Below, piece after piece: positions 52,451 to 60,127 of a stretch of 64,000 nucleotides of DNA; within the stretch, counting starts at the first letter, position 1, and the number at the start of each line of letters is the position of its first letter. Position numbers and translations under genes: made by a program. This stretch comes from Planctomycetota bacterium (GTDB lineage: Bacteria > Planctomycetota > B15-G4). A model generated the notes under the pieces. It saw nothing but the letters and a program-made list of their open reading frames with translations. It searched no databases and was not told the DNA's origin. Location of the stretch: contig JACKHP010000001.1 in assembly GCA_020638905.1 (NCBI GenBank), positions 124,001 through 188,000 on the forward strand, written 5' to 3'.

Positions 52451-55400
52451 CTAGCTCGCGCTCGCGGGCGGCGCGGCGGTCGCCTTGATCGTGCCCAGTC
52501 CCACCTCGTCGTCGAGGGACGGCGCGCCGCGCAGGTCGTGCCCGAGACTCAGCATCGCGGGCACGAGGAACAGCGTGAAGAGCGTCGACAGCACGAGTCC
52601 GCCGACGATCACGGCGCCCAGCCCCTGGTAGAGCTCGGCGCCGGCGCCGCCGCCGAGGGCAAGCGGCAGCATGCCGAAGACGGTCGTGATGATCGTCATC
52701 GCGATGGGACGCAGGCGCGAGCGCGCCGAGAGCATGAGCGCGCGGCGCGGCGGGATGCCCTCGTCGCGGAAGTTGTTCGCCTGGTGCACGATCAGGATCG
52801 CGTTGTTGACCACGAGGCCGGCCAGGATCACGAAGCCGAGCATCGCGATCACGTCGAACGAGGCCTCGCCGCCGGACAGCTCGTGCGCGACGCGGATGCC
52901 GATGAGTCCGCCGGTGAGGGCCAGCGGCACGGTGACCAGGATCACGATCGGCGTGCCCCAGCTCTTGAAGAGCGCGACGAGCAGCAGGTAGACGATCAGC
53001 ACCGAGAAGCCGAAGCCGCCCGAGAGCGTGTGCAGCGTGGTGTGCAGCTTGTCGGCCGAGCCTCCCACGCCGAGCGTGTAGGCCGGACCGAGCTCCTGGG
53101 CGAGCTCGGGGAAGACGTCGTCCTCGACGGTCGAGACGACGGTCTCGAGCGGCGCGTCCTTGCCGATGTTCACCGTGAGCAGCACGTTGCGCTCGCGCTC
53201 GAGCCGGCGGATGCTCTGCGGCCCGACGCTGCGTTCGACCTTGGCGACGCTGGCCAGGTCGATCACCCGTCCCTGGCCGTCGAGGAAGCGCATCGACGCG
53301 AGGTCGGCGGTCGACTCGATCCGCGTCTGGGGCGCGACGACGTTGATCTCGACCTCGCGGCCGCCGTCGATGAGCGCGGTGGTGCGGCGTCCCTGCAGCA
53401 TGACGGCCACCACGGTACCCACGTCGGAGACGTCGAGGCCGAGGTCCTTCGCCCGGTTCTCGTCGATCGTGACGGTCACCTGCGGACGTCCCGTGACGAG
53501 CGAGCTGCGCACGAACTCGACGCCGGGCACCTGCTGCAGGCGCTCGCCGAGCCGCGTCGCGGCGCGCTCGAGGTCGTCGAGCTCGGGACCCGAGATCTCG
53601 ACCTCGAACTGCTTGCCCGGGTCCTCGAAGAGGCTGCTGCGCACGGGCACGACGAAGCGGAAGCCGGGCAGCGTGGCCGCGGGACCGTAGAGCCGCTTGT
53701 GGAACGAGTCGAGTCCCTTCGCATCCGCGTACTCGTCCTTCAACACGGCCCCGCCGCCGTTGAAGTTCGGCCCGGTCACCGCGAACATGCGCGACGCCTC
53801 GGGCTGCGCCAGGACGAAGTCTTCGAAGGGCTTGAAGTTGGCCGAGACCGCCTCGGGCCGCGTGCCGGGGATCGGCTCGGCGAAGAAGAAGACCAGGTTG
53901 CGGTTGCCGGTGGGCAGGTACTCGGCCGGCGGCATGAGGCGCAGCGACGCGAGCGCCACGGCCAGCACGAGCAGGCAGATGCCGAGCTTGCCCGCGGTCG
54001 CGCCGCCGCCGCGCGTCGAGAGCGACTCGGTGAAGCGGTCGTAGGCGCGTCCGACGAAGCCCATGCCGGTCTCGATGTCGGTCAGCGCGTGCGCGTGGTG
54101 TCCGACCTTCTCGGTGAAGCGCTTGCCGCGGAACATGAGCGAGCAGAGCACGGGCACGACCGTGAGCGCGACCACGAGCGAGAGCATCACGGCCGCCGAG
54201 ATGGCCAGCGCCATGTCGACGAACAGGTCGCTCGCCTCGTCGCTCTGGGTCAGGATCGGCAGGAAGACCGCCACCGTGGTGAGCGTCGAGGCCAGGATGC
54301 CGCCCCAGACCTCGTGTCCGCCCTCGATCGCCGCGCGCAGCGGTCCCTTGCCCGACTCGAGGTGGCGGAAGACGTTCTCGAGCACCACGATCGCGTTGTC
54401 GACCACCATGCCGCTCGCGAAGGCGATGCCGGCCAGCGTGATCACGTTGAGCGTGCGTCCCGAGGCCTGGATGACCAGGAACACGACCACGAGCGAGAGC
54501 GGGATCGAGAGCGCCACGATGAGCACGCTGCGCACGCTGCGCAGGAACACGGCCAGCACGACCACGGCCAGGGCCGCTCCCATGAGCAGGTTGTTCGTGA
54601 CGAACGAGAGCGCCGACTCGATGTAGGTCGTCTCGCGGTAGACCGGCGTGAGGAAGACGTCGATGCCGCGGTTCGTGAAGACCTTGTTGAGCTTGGCGAC
54701 CACGTCGTCGAGGCGTCCGATGAGGTCGACCACGTTCGCGTCGGCCTGGCGCCGGACGCCGAGCGCCACGCCCGGGGTGCCGTCGATGTTCACGAAGCCC
54801 GACGCCTCGCGGAAGCCGTCGACGATCTCGGCCAGCTCGCCCAGCCGCACGCTGCCGCCCTCGCCCTCCTTGACGATCAGGTCGGACAGGCCGGCCGGCA
54901 GCGCGGCCCGTCCGACGGTGCGCACCACGAGCTGCCGCCCGGTGGTCTCGATCGTGCCGCCCGCCACGTTCACGTTGCCGGCGGCGATCGCGTCGAGCAG
55001 CTCCTGCACCGAGACGCCGCGCGCCACGAGCGCCTCGGGGTCGATGCGCACCTGGATCTCGCGTTCGCTGCCGCCGGCGATGAACAGCGACGCCACGCCC
55101 TCGACGCGCTCGATCTGCGCCTTGATGTCCTCCTCGACGATGCGGCGCACCTGGTCGGGACCGAAGCCCGACACGACCGCCAGCCACATGACCGTGCGCG
55201 CGTTGTCGCCGCTGTCGATGTCGACCGCCGGCTCGTCGGCCTCGTCGGGGAGGCGCTCGACCCGGCTCAGCTTGTTGATCACGTCGACCACGGCGAGCTG
55301 CGTGTCGGTGCCGTACTCGAACTCGAGCGTCACGCTGCTCTGGCCCTCGGACGAGACGCTCGTCATCTCGACGAGTCCCTCGGTGCTCTGCAGCACCTCC

Positions 55401-55603
55401 TCGAGCTCACGCGTGAGCTGCTCCTCGACCTCGATCGCGCTCGCGCCGCGGAACGCGGTGGTGATCGTGATCTTCGGCTTGTCGACCTGCGGCTTGAGCT
55501 GGACGGGGATGCGCTGCAGCGCGACGAGCCCGAACAGGACGGCCAGGATCGTCGCCACCGCCACCGTGTACGGTCGCCGGACGGCCGCCTCGATCGGGCT
55601 CAC
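52451..55603 (-). CDS. RND-family efflux transporter, inner-membrane subunit
   Basis: The 1050-residue product has the size and layout of AcrB-like pumps: a first helix after MSPIEAAVRRPYTVAVATI, a large periplasmic porter loop, a block of helices at about 340-500, a second loop and a final helix block. The proton-relay helix reads GMVVDNAIVVLENVF; the first of the two usual Asp is kept and the second is Asn, as in many HAE-type pumps. It exports drugs, lipids or metabolites driven by protons. Its GTG start overlaps the stop of the adaptor gene by four bases (GTGA). No outer-membrane factor gene is present in the window. Confidence 0.96.
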   Translation of the reverse strand: MSPIEAAVRRPYTVAVATILAVLFGLVALQRIPVQLKPQVDKPKITITTAFRGASAIEVEEQLTRELEEVLQSTEGLVEMTSVSSEGQSSVTLEFEYGTDTQLAVVDVINKLSRVERLPDEADEPAVDIDSGDNARTVMWLAVVSGFGPDQVRRIVEEDIKAQIERVEGVASLFIAGGSEREIQVRIDPEALVARGVSVQELLDAIAAGNVNVAGGTIETTGRQLVVRTVGRAALPAGLSDLIVKEGEGGSVRLGELAEIVDGFREASGFVNIDGTPGVALGVRRQADANVVDLIGRLDDVVAKLNKVFTNRGIDVFLTPVYRETTYIESALSFVTNNLLMGAALAVVVLAVFLRSVRSVLIVALSIPLSLVVVFLVIQASGRTLNVITLAGIAFASGMVVDNAIVVLENVFRHLESGKGPLRAAIEGGHEVWGGILASTLTTVAVFLPILTQSDEASDLFVDMALAISAAVMLSLVVALTVVPVLCSLMFRGKRFTEKVGHHAHALTDIETGMGFVGRAYDRFTESLSTRGGGATAGKLGICLLVLAVALASLRLMPPAEYLPTGNRNLVFFFAEPIPGTRPEAVSANFKPFEDFVLAQPEASRMFAVTGPNFNGGGAVLKDEYADAKGLDSFHKRLYGPAATLPGFRFVVPVRSSLFEDPGKQFEVEISGPELDDLERAATRLGERLQQVPGVEFVRSSLVTGRPQVTVTIDENRAKDLGLDVSDVGTVVAVMLQGRRTTALIDGGREVEINVVAPQTRIESTADLASMRFLDGQGRVIDLASVAKVERSVGPQSIRRLERERNVLLTVNIGKDAPLETVVSTVEDDVFPELAQELGPAYTLGVGGSADKLHTTLHTLSGGFGFSVLIVYLLLVALFKSWGTPIVILVTVPLALTGGLIGIRVAHELSGGEASFDVIAMLGFVILAGLVVNNAILIVHQANNFRDEGIPPRRALMLSARSRLRPIAMTIITTVFGMLPLALGGGAGAELYQGLGAVIVGGLVLSTLFTLFLVPAMLSLGHDLRGAPSLDDEVGLGTIKATAAPPASAS

Positions 55604-56925
55604 GGCGCGCTCTCCGACGCGCCGTCGGCGCCCTCGTCACGCGGCAGCAGCGCCACCCCGGGATAGGCCAGGTCGACGCCCGTCATGACGACCCGGTCGC
55701 CGGGGGCGAGCTTGCCGGAGATCGGCTCGACCGCGGTGCTGCCCGCATCGCTGCCGAGCACGCGCACGGGGACCAGCTCGCCCACGAGTCCGTCGCCGCC
55801 GTCGGGCGCGGGGACGGCGCGCACGACGAGCGTGGCGTCCTCGGTCGTGCGCACCGCGTCGGACGGCACGACGATCGCGTTCTCGAGGTCGGCCAGGTGC
55901 AGCGAGAGCCGCACGAACATCCCCGGACGCAGCACGTCGCGTCCGACGGTGACCGTGTCGACGCGCACGATCCCGCGGAAGTTGCGCGACGCGATGTCGG
56001 CCGCGGGGATGGTCACCGTGAGGCGCGTGTCGTAGACGAAGTCAGGCACCTCGTCGACGTGCACGAGGATGCGCGGCGAGCTGCCCAGGCGCAGCGCGAA
56101 GCGCGACGGGACCTCGACCACGATCTCGAGGTGTCGCAGGTCGGCCAGCTCGACCACGGTCTCGCCCGGCGCGAGGTGGTCGCCGACCGACACGTGACGC
56201 CGCACCACGGTGCCCTCCCAGGGCGCGAGGAGCGCGGTCTTGGTGAGGCTGCGCTGGGCGGTCTCGAGCGCGGTCTTCGCCACATCGACCTGGGCCTGGG
56301 CGATCAGCTTGTCCTCCTCGCGGGCGCCGGCGTTGGCCTCGGCCAGGCTCTGCTCGGCGGCCTCGCGCCGCGCCACGGCGGCGCGTCGGTCGGCCTGGAC
56401 GCGGTCCATCTCGGCCTGGCTCACGTCGTCGACGGCCGCCAGCTCGCGCCGCCGGTCGACCTCGAGCACCGCGAGCTGCTCCTGGGCGCGCGCCACCTCG
56501 AGCTCGGCCTCGAGCCTGCGCTTGACCTCGCCGCGTTCGCCGGCATTCAGCAGGTCGAGGCGCCGGGTCGCCACCGTGAGGTTGTCGTTGGCCTGCTGGA
56601 CCGCGAGCTTCTCGTCGGTGTCGTCGAGTCGCGCGAGCACCGCGCCGGCCGCCACCGCGTCCCCCTCCTCGACCGACAGCGTGGCGAGCACGCCGCCGAT
56701 CTCGAAGGACGCCCGTGCCCAGCGTGTCGAGCGCACGGTGCCCGTCAGCTCGACCGTGGGACTCACCGTGTCGCGGCGTACGTCGGCCAGCGTGACCGGC
56801 AGCACGTACGGCGGTCGGCCGGCCTCGTCCGCCGCTCTCGCGGGATCGGAGCCCAGCCACACGCCGGCGCCGACGAGGGCGGCGACACCGACGAACAGGA
56901 CCAGATATCCAGAGCTCTTGCGCAT
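55600..56925 (-). CDS. RND efflux periplasmic adaptor (HlyD/MFP family)
   Basis: The ATG at 56925 gives 441 residues with an N-terminal anchor helix (SSGYLVLFVGVAALVGAGVWL). The order of parts is that of membrane-fusion proteins: an opening lipoyl half (SFEIGGVLATLSVEEGDAVA), a long coiled-coil hairpin (about 125-235, Glu/Ala/Arg-rich), the second lipoyl half (LAPWEGTVVRRHVSVGDHLA), and a beta-barrel (LEIVVEVPSRFALRLGSSP) with a membrane-proximal domain. It links the inner-membrane pump to an outer channel encoded elsewhere. It is the first gene of a two-gene operon. Confidence 0.94.
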   Translation of the reverse strand: MRKSSGYLVLFVGVAALVGAGVWLGSDPARAADEAGRPPYVLPVTLADVRRDTVSPTVELTGTVRSTRWARASFEIGGVLATLSVEEGDAVAAGAVLARLDDTDEKLAVQQANDNLTVATRRLDLLNAGERGEVKRRLEAELEVARAQEQLAVLEVDRRRELAAVDDVSQAEMDRVQADRRAAVARREAAEQSLAEANAGAREEDKLIAQAQVDVAKTALETAQRSLTKTALLAPWEGTVVRRHVSVGDHLAPGETVVELADLRHLEIVVEVPSRFALRLGSSPRILVHVDEVPDFVYDTRLTVTIPAADIASRNFRGIVRVDTVTVGRDVLRPGMFVRLSLHLADLENAIVVPSDAVRTTEDATLVVRAVPAPDGGDGLVGELVPVRVLGSDAGSTAVEPISGKLAPGDRVVMTGVDLAYPGVALLPRDEGADGASESAP

Positions 56926-57031
56926 GGCGCGAGTTTCGGCGGCGGGACGCTCGCGCGTCAACACGTCCCGTCGGTGGCGCCTCTGCGCCGTCCCGCGTCG
57001 GAGCCCTACGGCGCCCCGCGGACTCCGCGGG

Positions 57032-57625
57032 TCACGGCACCTCGTCCCAGTCGTGGACGCTCACGAAGCGCTTCCACGAGGGCCGGCGCCGCGGCTCGGG
57101 CGTGCGCAGCAGCGGCGACCACGGCGGACGCTCGGGCGGCCGGCGGAGGACGAGTCCGGCCTCCTGCGGCATGCGGTTGGCCTTGCGGTGGTTGCAGCCC
57201 AGGCAGGCCAGGACGCAGTTGTCCCAGTCGGTGCGTCCGCCGCGCGAGCGCGGGACGACGTGGTCGATGGAGACCTCGCGCGCCTCGACCCGGCGTCCGC
57301 AGTACTGGCACACGTTGCGGTCGCGCCGGTAGAGGTTCTGGCGCGAGAAGGGCAGCGCGCGTCGCGGCGAGCCGTCGTAGCTCTGGAGCACGATCACCTC
57401 GGGCATCAGCACCGACGTGCGCACGCCGTGGATGCACGGTGCGCCGTCGGGCACGTCGCGCTCGACCCAGCGCTCGAACGGGTGCAGCTCGAACGTCTGG
57501 GTGTCGATGGCCAGCGCCACGCCGTTGAACATCAGGCCGATGGCATGGCGCACCGTGGTCGTGGCGATCGGGGACCACGAGCGGTTCAGCACGAGCACGT
57601 GCCAGTTGAGCACGGAGCCGGTCAT
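57032..57625 (-). CDS. HNH endonuclease-like protein
   Basis: The 197-residue product contains an HNH domain at about 105-155: zinc ligands CQYCG and CLGCNHRKAN, the catalytic His in VSIDHVVPRSRGG, and the middle Asn in DNCVLAC. The N-terminal part (VLVLNRSWSPIATTTVRHAI) is that of the widespread stand-alone bacterial HNH family found beside no particular partner. Its target is unknown. The start is at the ATG 57625; a TATCTT box lies eight bases upstream and no ribosome binding site is seen. Confidence 0.92.
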   Translation of the reverse strand: MTGSVLNWHVLVLNRSWSPIATTTVRHAIGLMFNGVALAIDTQTFELHPFERWVERDVPDGAPCIHGVRTSVLMPEVIVLQSYDGSPRRALPFSRQNLYRRDRNVCQYCGRRVEAREVSIDHVVPRSRGGRTDWDNCVLACLGCNHRKANRMPQEAGLVLRRPPERPPWSPLLRTPEPRRRPSWKRFVSVHDWDEVP

Positions 57626-57674
57626 GGCGTCACAAGATACAGCACGTCCGCGGGATCGGGAGCGAAGACGTTCG

Positions 57675-57702
57675 CGGGCAGGCCGCGCGCGCGGCCTGCC
57701 CG
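57675..57702. terminator. perfect 28-bp palindrome
   Basis: All 14 pairs from 57675/57702 to the centre 57688/57689 match; the half-site is CGGGCAGGCCGCGC. It lies beyond the stop of the DinB gene (57814) and 50 bases before the HNH start (both minus strand), so it could end the M28-DinB transcript. There is no T-run, so a protein-binding role is possible. Confidence 0.55.
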
Positions 57703-57813
57703 GACATCATCGGTCGCGGCGCGCCGGAGCTTGGGCACTCTCGCGGACCCGGGCCCTCGGGAGCCTCACGCGCTGCTCACGCGCGGCCGGGACACGACGG
57801 CGCCGGCCCCGCG

Positions 57814-58302
57814 TCAGCCCAGCGCGCCGTCCAGTCCCGCCGCGTGGCGCAGCACGCCGAGCTGCCCCGCGTGGTACGCCTCGTGGAAGACCATGGCGGC
57901 CAGGGCCTCGGCGCGGCTGCAGCCGGCCAGGGGCGAGTCGGACGGTGCGCCGGCGTCCTCGGCGAGACGTGCGTCGTCGACGGCCTCGAGTGCCGGCAGC
58001 ACGGCCGCCTGGCTGCGACCCAGGTCGTCCAGCATGCGCTCGAGCGGCAGCGCGGCGGCGGCGTCGGGTGGCGTGCTGCCGCGGGCGTAGGACGCGGCGC
58101 TCGCCGCGTCCCATTCGGGTCGCAGGCCGAGCAGTTCGTGCAGGGTGACGCGTGCGCCGAGGATGTGTCCGAGCACCCAGTTCGGCGAGCTGCCGCCCTG
58201 CGCCGGACGCCGCAGCGACTGCTCCTGCGTCATGCCGGCGAGGTTCATCTCGATCACGCGTCGCGTGAACGCGAGCTGCTTGGCGAGTGCCTGGCGGATC
58301 AT
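57814..58302 (-). CDS. DinB-family protein
   Basis: The 162-residue product starts at the ATG at 58302, after GGAGGA. It is a DinB-type four-helix bundle: PNWVLGHILGARVTLHELLG carries a first His, and ALAAMVFHEAYHAGQLGVLR carries the H-x3-H pair, the usual metal ligands. The chemistry is unknown; relatives include thiol-dependent enzymes and damage-inducible proteins. It follows the M28 peptidase gene by 28 bases and is probably co-transcribed. It is only distantly similar to the other DinB protein at 38559-39089. Confidence 0.85.
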   Translation of the reverse strand: MIRQALAKQLAFTRRVIEMNLAGMTQEQSLRRPAQGGSSPNWVLGHILGARVTLHELLGLRPEWDAASAASYARGSTPPDAAAALPLERMLDDLGRSQAAVLPALEAVDDARLAEDAGAPSDSPLAGCSRAEALAAMVFHEAYHAGQLGVLRHAAGLDGALG

Positions 58303-58330
58303 GGGGTCCTCCGGATCGTGGACGCGGCGC

Positions 58331-59839
58331 TCAGCGCGACTCCGTCACCTCGCCGCGCGGGACGGTCAGCGGCAGGTCGGCGACGACGTACAGCAGGGAC
58401 GCGATCACGCCCGCGCCGAGGTCGATCTCGCGCGGGTGCACCGAGTCGATCGTGTCGCGCTCGGTGTGGTGGTAGTCGAAGTAGCGGCTCGGGTCGGGCA
58501 GGTAGCCGACCTGGATCACGCCCGCGTCCTCCATCGGACCGATGTCGGCGCCGCCTTCGCCGTCGCGCACGAGCCCGGCTCCCGCGGGCGCGAGCAGCTC
58601 GCCGACCGCCTCGAGCAGCGCGCGCGCCGCGGGGTTCGAGTCGCGGGTCGCGTTCGTCTCGAAGCCGCGCGGCGCGAACACGCCCGAGTCGGACTCGAGC
58701 GCGAGCAGGTGGCGGTCCATCTCGTCGGCGTGGGTCGCGCGGTAGCCGCGTCCGCCGCCGAGGCCGTTCTCCTCGTTGGCGAAGAACACCACGCGGATCG
58801 TGCGTCGCGGCCGCAGGTCGAGCGCCTTCAGCAGCCGCACCGACTCCATCGCCTGGCAGCAGCCGCCGCCGTCGTCCTGCGCGCCCTGTCCCACGTCCCA
58901 CGAGTCGAGGTGCCCGCCGACCACGACGATCTGCTCGGGATGCTCGCGGCCCACGAGCTCTCCCACCACGTTGAAGGCCGGCGCGTCCTCGAACGTCTGC
59001 GGGTTCTGCCGCAGGTTGAGCACGACCCTGCGTCCCGCGGCGACGAGCGCCGCGATGCGGTCGGCCGCGTTCGTGCTGATCGCCGCGGTGGGGATCTTCG
59101 GCGCGTCGGGCGCGTAGTGCATGCCGCCCGTGTGCGGGACGTCGTCGCGCCGCATCGACATCGAGCGCACGAGCGCCGCCACCGCGCCCACGCGCGCCGC
59201 GGTCGACGCGCCGCGTCCGCGCTGCTGCACCGCCGCGCCGTAGGCCGCGAAGGGATCGAGCGACCCGTCGTCCATCGGGCCGACGAACAGGACGATCTTG
59301 CCCGCCGCGCGTTCGCCCAGCGCGCTGCAGGCCTCGAGCGAGTCGACCACGACGACCTCGGCCGTGATGCCCTCGTCGGGCGTCGCCACCGAGCCGCCCA
59401 GCGCGAGCATCGGGACGTCGTCGCCCGCCATCTCGGCGGGCTCCGCGTAGCGCACGCGTCCCACGTCGCCGCGCACCCAGTGGCTGGAGGTGCAGGGCTC
59501 GAGGCGCACGTTCTCGAGGCCGTTGCGCAGCATCGCCTGGCGCGCCCACTCGACCGCCGCGGCGAAGGCCGGTGAGCCGCCCAGGCGACGCGGCGCGGTG
59601 CGGCACAGGTCGCTCAGCTCGACGTAGGCCCGTCCGTGCTCGAGCGCCTCGCCGAGGATGCGCTCGACGTCGGGGGCGTAGTCGGCCACGGCCTCGGCGA
59701 ACTGGGCCGGGGTCGGCGAAGCGGCGCCTTCGGTGCCGGCCGGGGTCTCGCTGGACGGATCGGGTGCCGGCCCGGGCCCGATCGCCGATGCGGCGCTCAC
59801 GAGCACGAGGACAGCGACGGACACGTAGTTCAGGACCAT
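58331..59839 (-). CDS. secreted M28-family zinc peptidase, carboxypeptidase Q-like
   Basis: The ATG at 59839 gives 502 residues with a signal peptide (LNYVSVAVLVLVSAASA). A protease-associated domain lies at about 150-260. The peptidase part shows the two-zinc site in order: His and Asp in VGGHLDSWDVGQGAQDDGGG, the catalytic Glu pair in FFANEENGLGGG, Asp in ALESDSGVF and the last His in DYHHTERDTIDSV. All ligands are in place. It should remove amino acids from peptides outside the cytoplasm. It is divergent from a TonB-dependent receptor, which suggests (but does not prove) a peptide-uptake function. A CGCCTATGCT motif lies 35 bases before the start. Confidence 0.93.
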   Translation of the reverse strand: MVLNYVSVAVLVLVSAASAIGPGPAPDPSSETPAGTEGAASPTPAQFAEAVADYAPDVERILGEALEHGRAYVELSDLCRTAPRRLGGSPAFAAAVEWARQAMLRNGLENVRLEPCTSSHWVRGDVGRVRYAEPAEMAGDDVPMLALGGSVATPDEGITAEVVVVDSLEACSALGERAAGKIVLFVGPMDDGSLDPFAAYGAAVQQRGRGASTAARVGAVAALVRSMSMRRDDVPHTGGMHYAPDAPKIPTAAISTNAADRIAALVAAGRRVVLNLRQNPQTFEDAPAFNVVGELVGREHPEQIVVVGGHLDSWDVGQGAQDDGGGCCQAMESVRLLKALDLRPRRTIRVVFFANEENGLGGGRGYRATHADEMDRHLLALESDSGVFAPRGFETNATRDSNPAARALLEAVGELLAPAGAGLVRDGEGGADIGPMEDAGVIQVGYLPDPSRYFDYHHTERDTIDSVHPREIDLGAGVIASLLYVVADLPLTVPRGEVTESR

Positions 59840-59874
59840 CTGGGAAGCCTCTCGATCCTCGGGGCGGGGCCGCC

Positions 59875-59884
59875 AGCATAGGCG
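59875..59884 (-). promoter_or_regulatory. CGCCTATGCT motif, possible extended -10 box
   Basis: The motif is 35 bases upstream of the M28 peptidase start and is identical to those at 39115-39124 and 42216-42225. A large inverted repeat starts 19 bases further upstream. Confidence 0.35.
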
Positions 59885-59902
59885 ATGGCCGAGTCGGTCC
59901 TT

Positions 59903-59938
59903 CCCCCCGCCCGGAGGAGCGGTCCCCCGGGCGGGGGG
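59903..59938. promoter_or_regulatory. inverted repeat with perfect 12-bp arms between divergent genes
   Basis: CCCCCCGCCCGG (59903-59914) pairs with CCGGGCGGGGGG (59927-59938) around a 12-base loop. It lies between the M28 peptidase and TonB receptor genes, which face away from each other, so it is not where a terminator is expected. It may be an operator or a structured leader. The rest of the 288-base gap shows no other signal. Confidence 0.5.
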
Positions 59939-60127
59939 ATCTCTCTCGGGCGATGCGCGGGCTGCGGACACGTCGCACGTCGCCGTGCGGCGGGTCGAGG
60001 CGGGCGCCGCAGGGACGCGAGTCCTTCCATCGACGGCCCCGCATGGGGTCAAGCCGGGCGAGGACGATGGTCGACAGGGCCGACCTCAGGACATCCGTCC
60101 GAACCCTCTCAGGTCGCGCTCACGCCG

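Noticed and set aside
52451..56925. Metal-specific (CusA-like) or protein-exporting pump
   Set aside because: The proton-relay helix and porter loops read as a general HAE-type pump and no metal-binding Met clusters were seen; no more precise call is justified.
59940..60127. Possible cobalamin riboswitch before the TonB receptor
   Set aside because: No B12-box-like sequence or the expected helices can be read in the leader.
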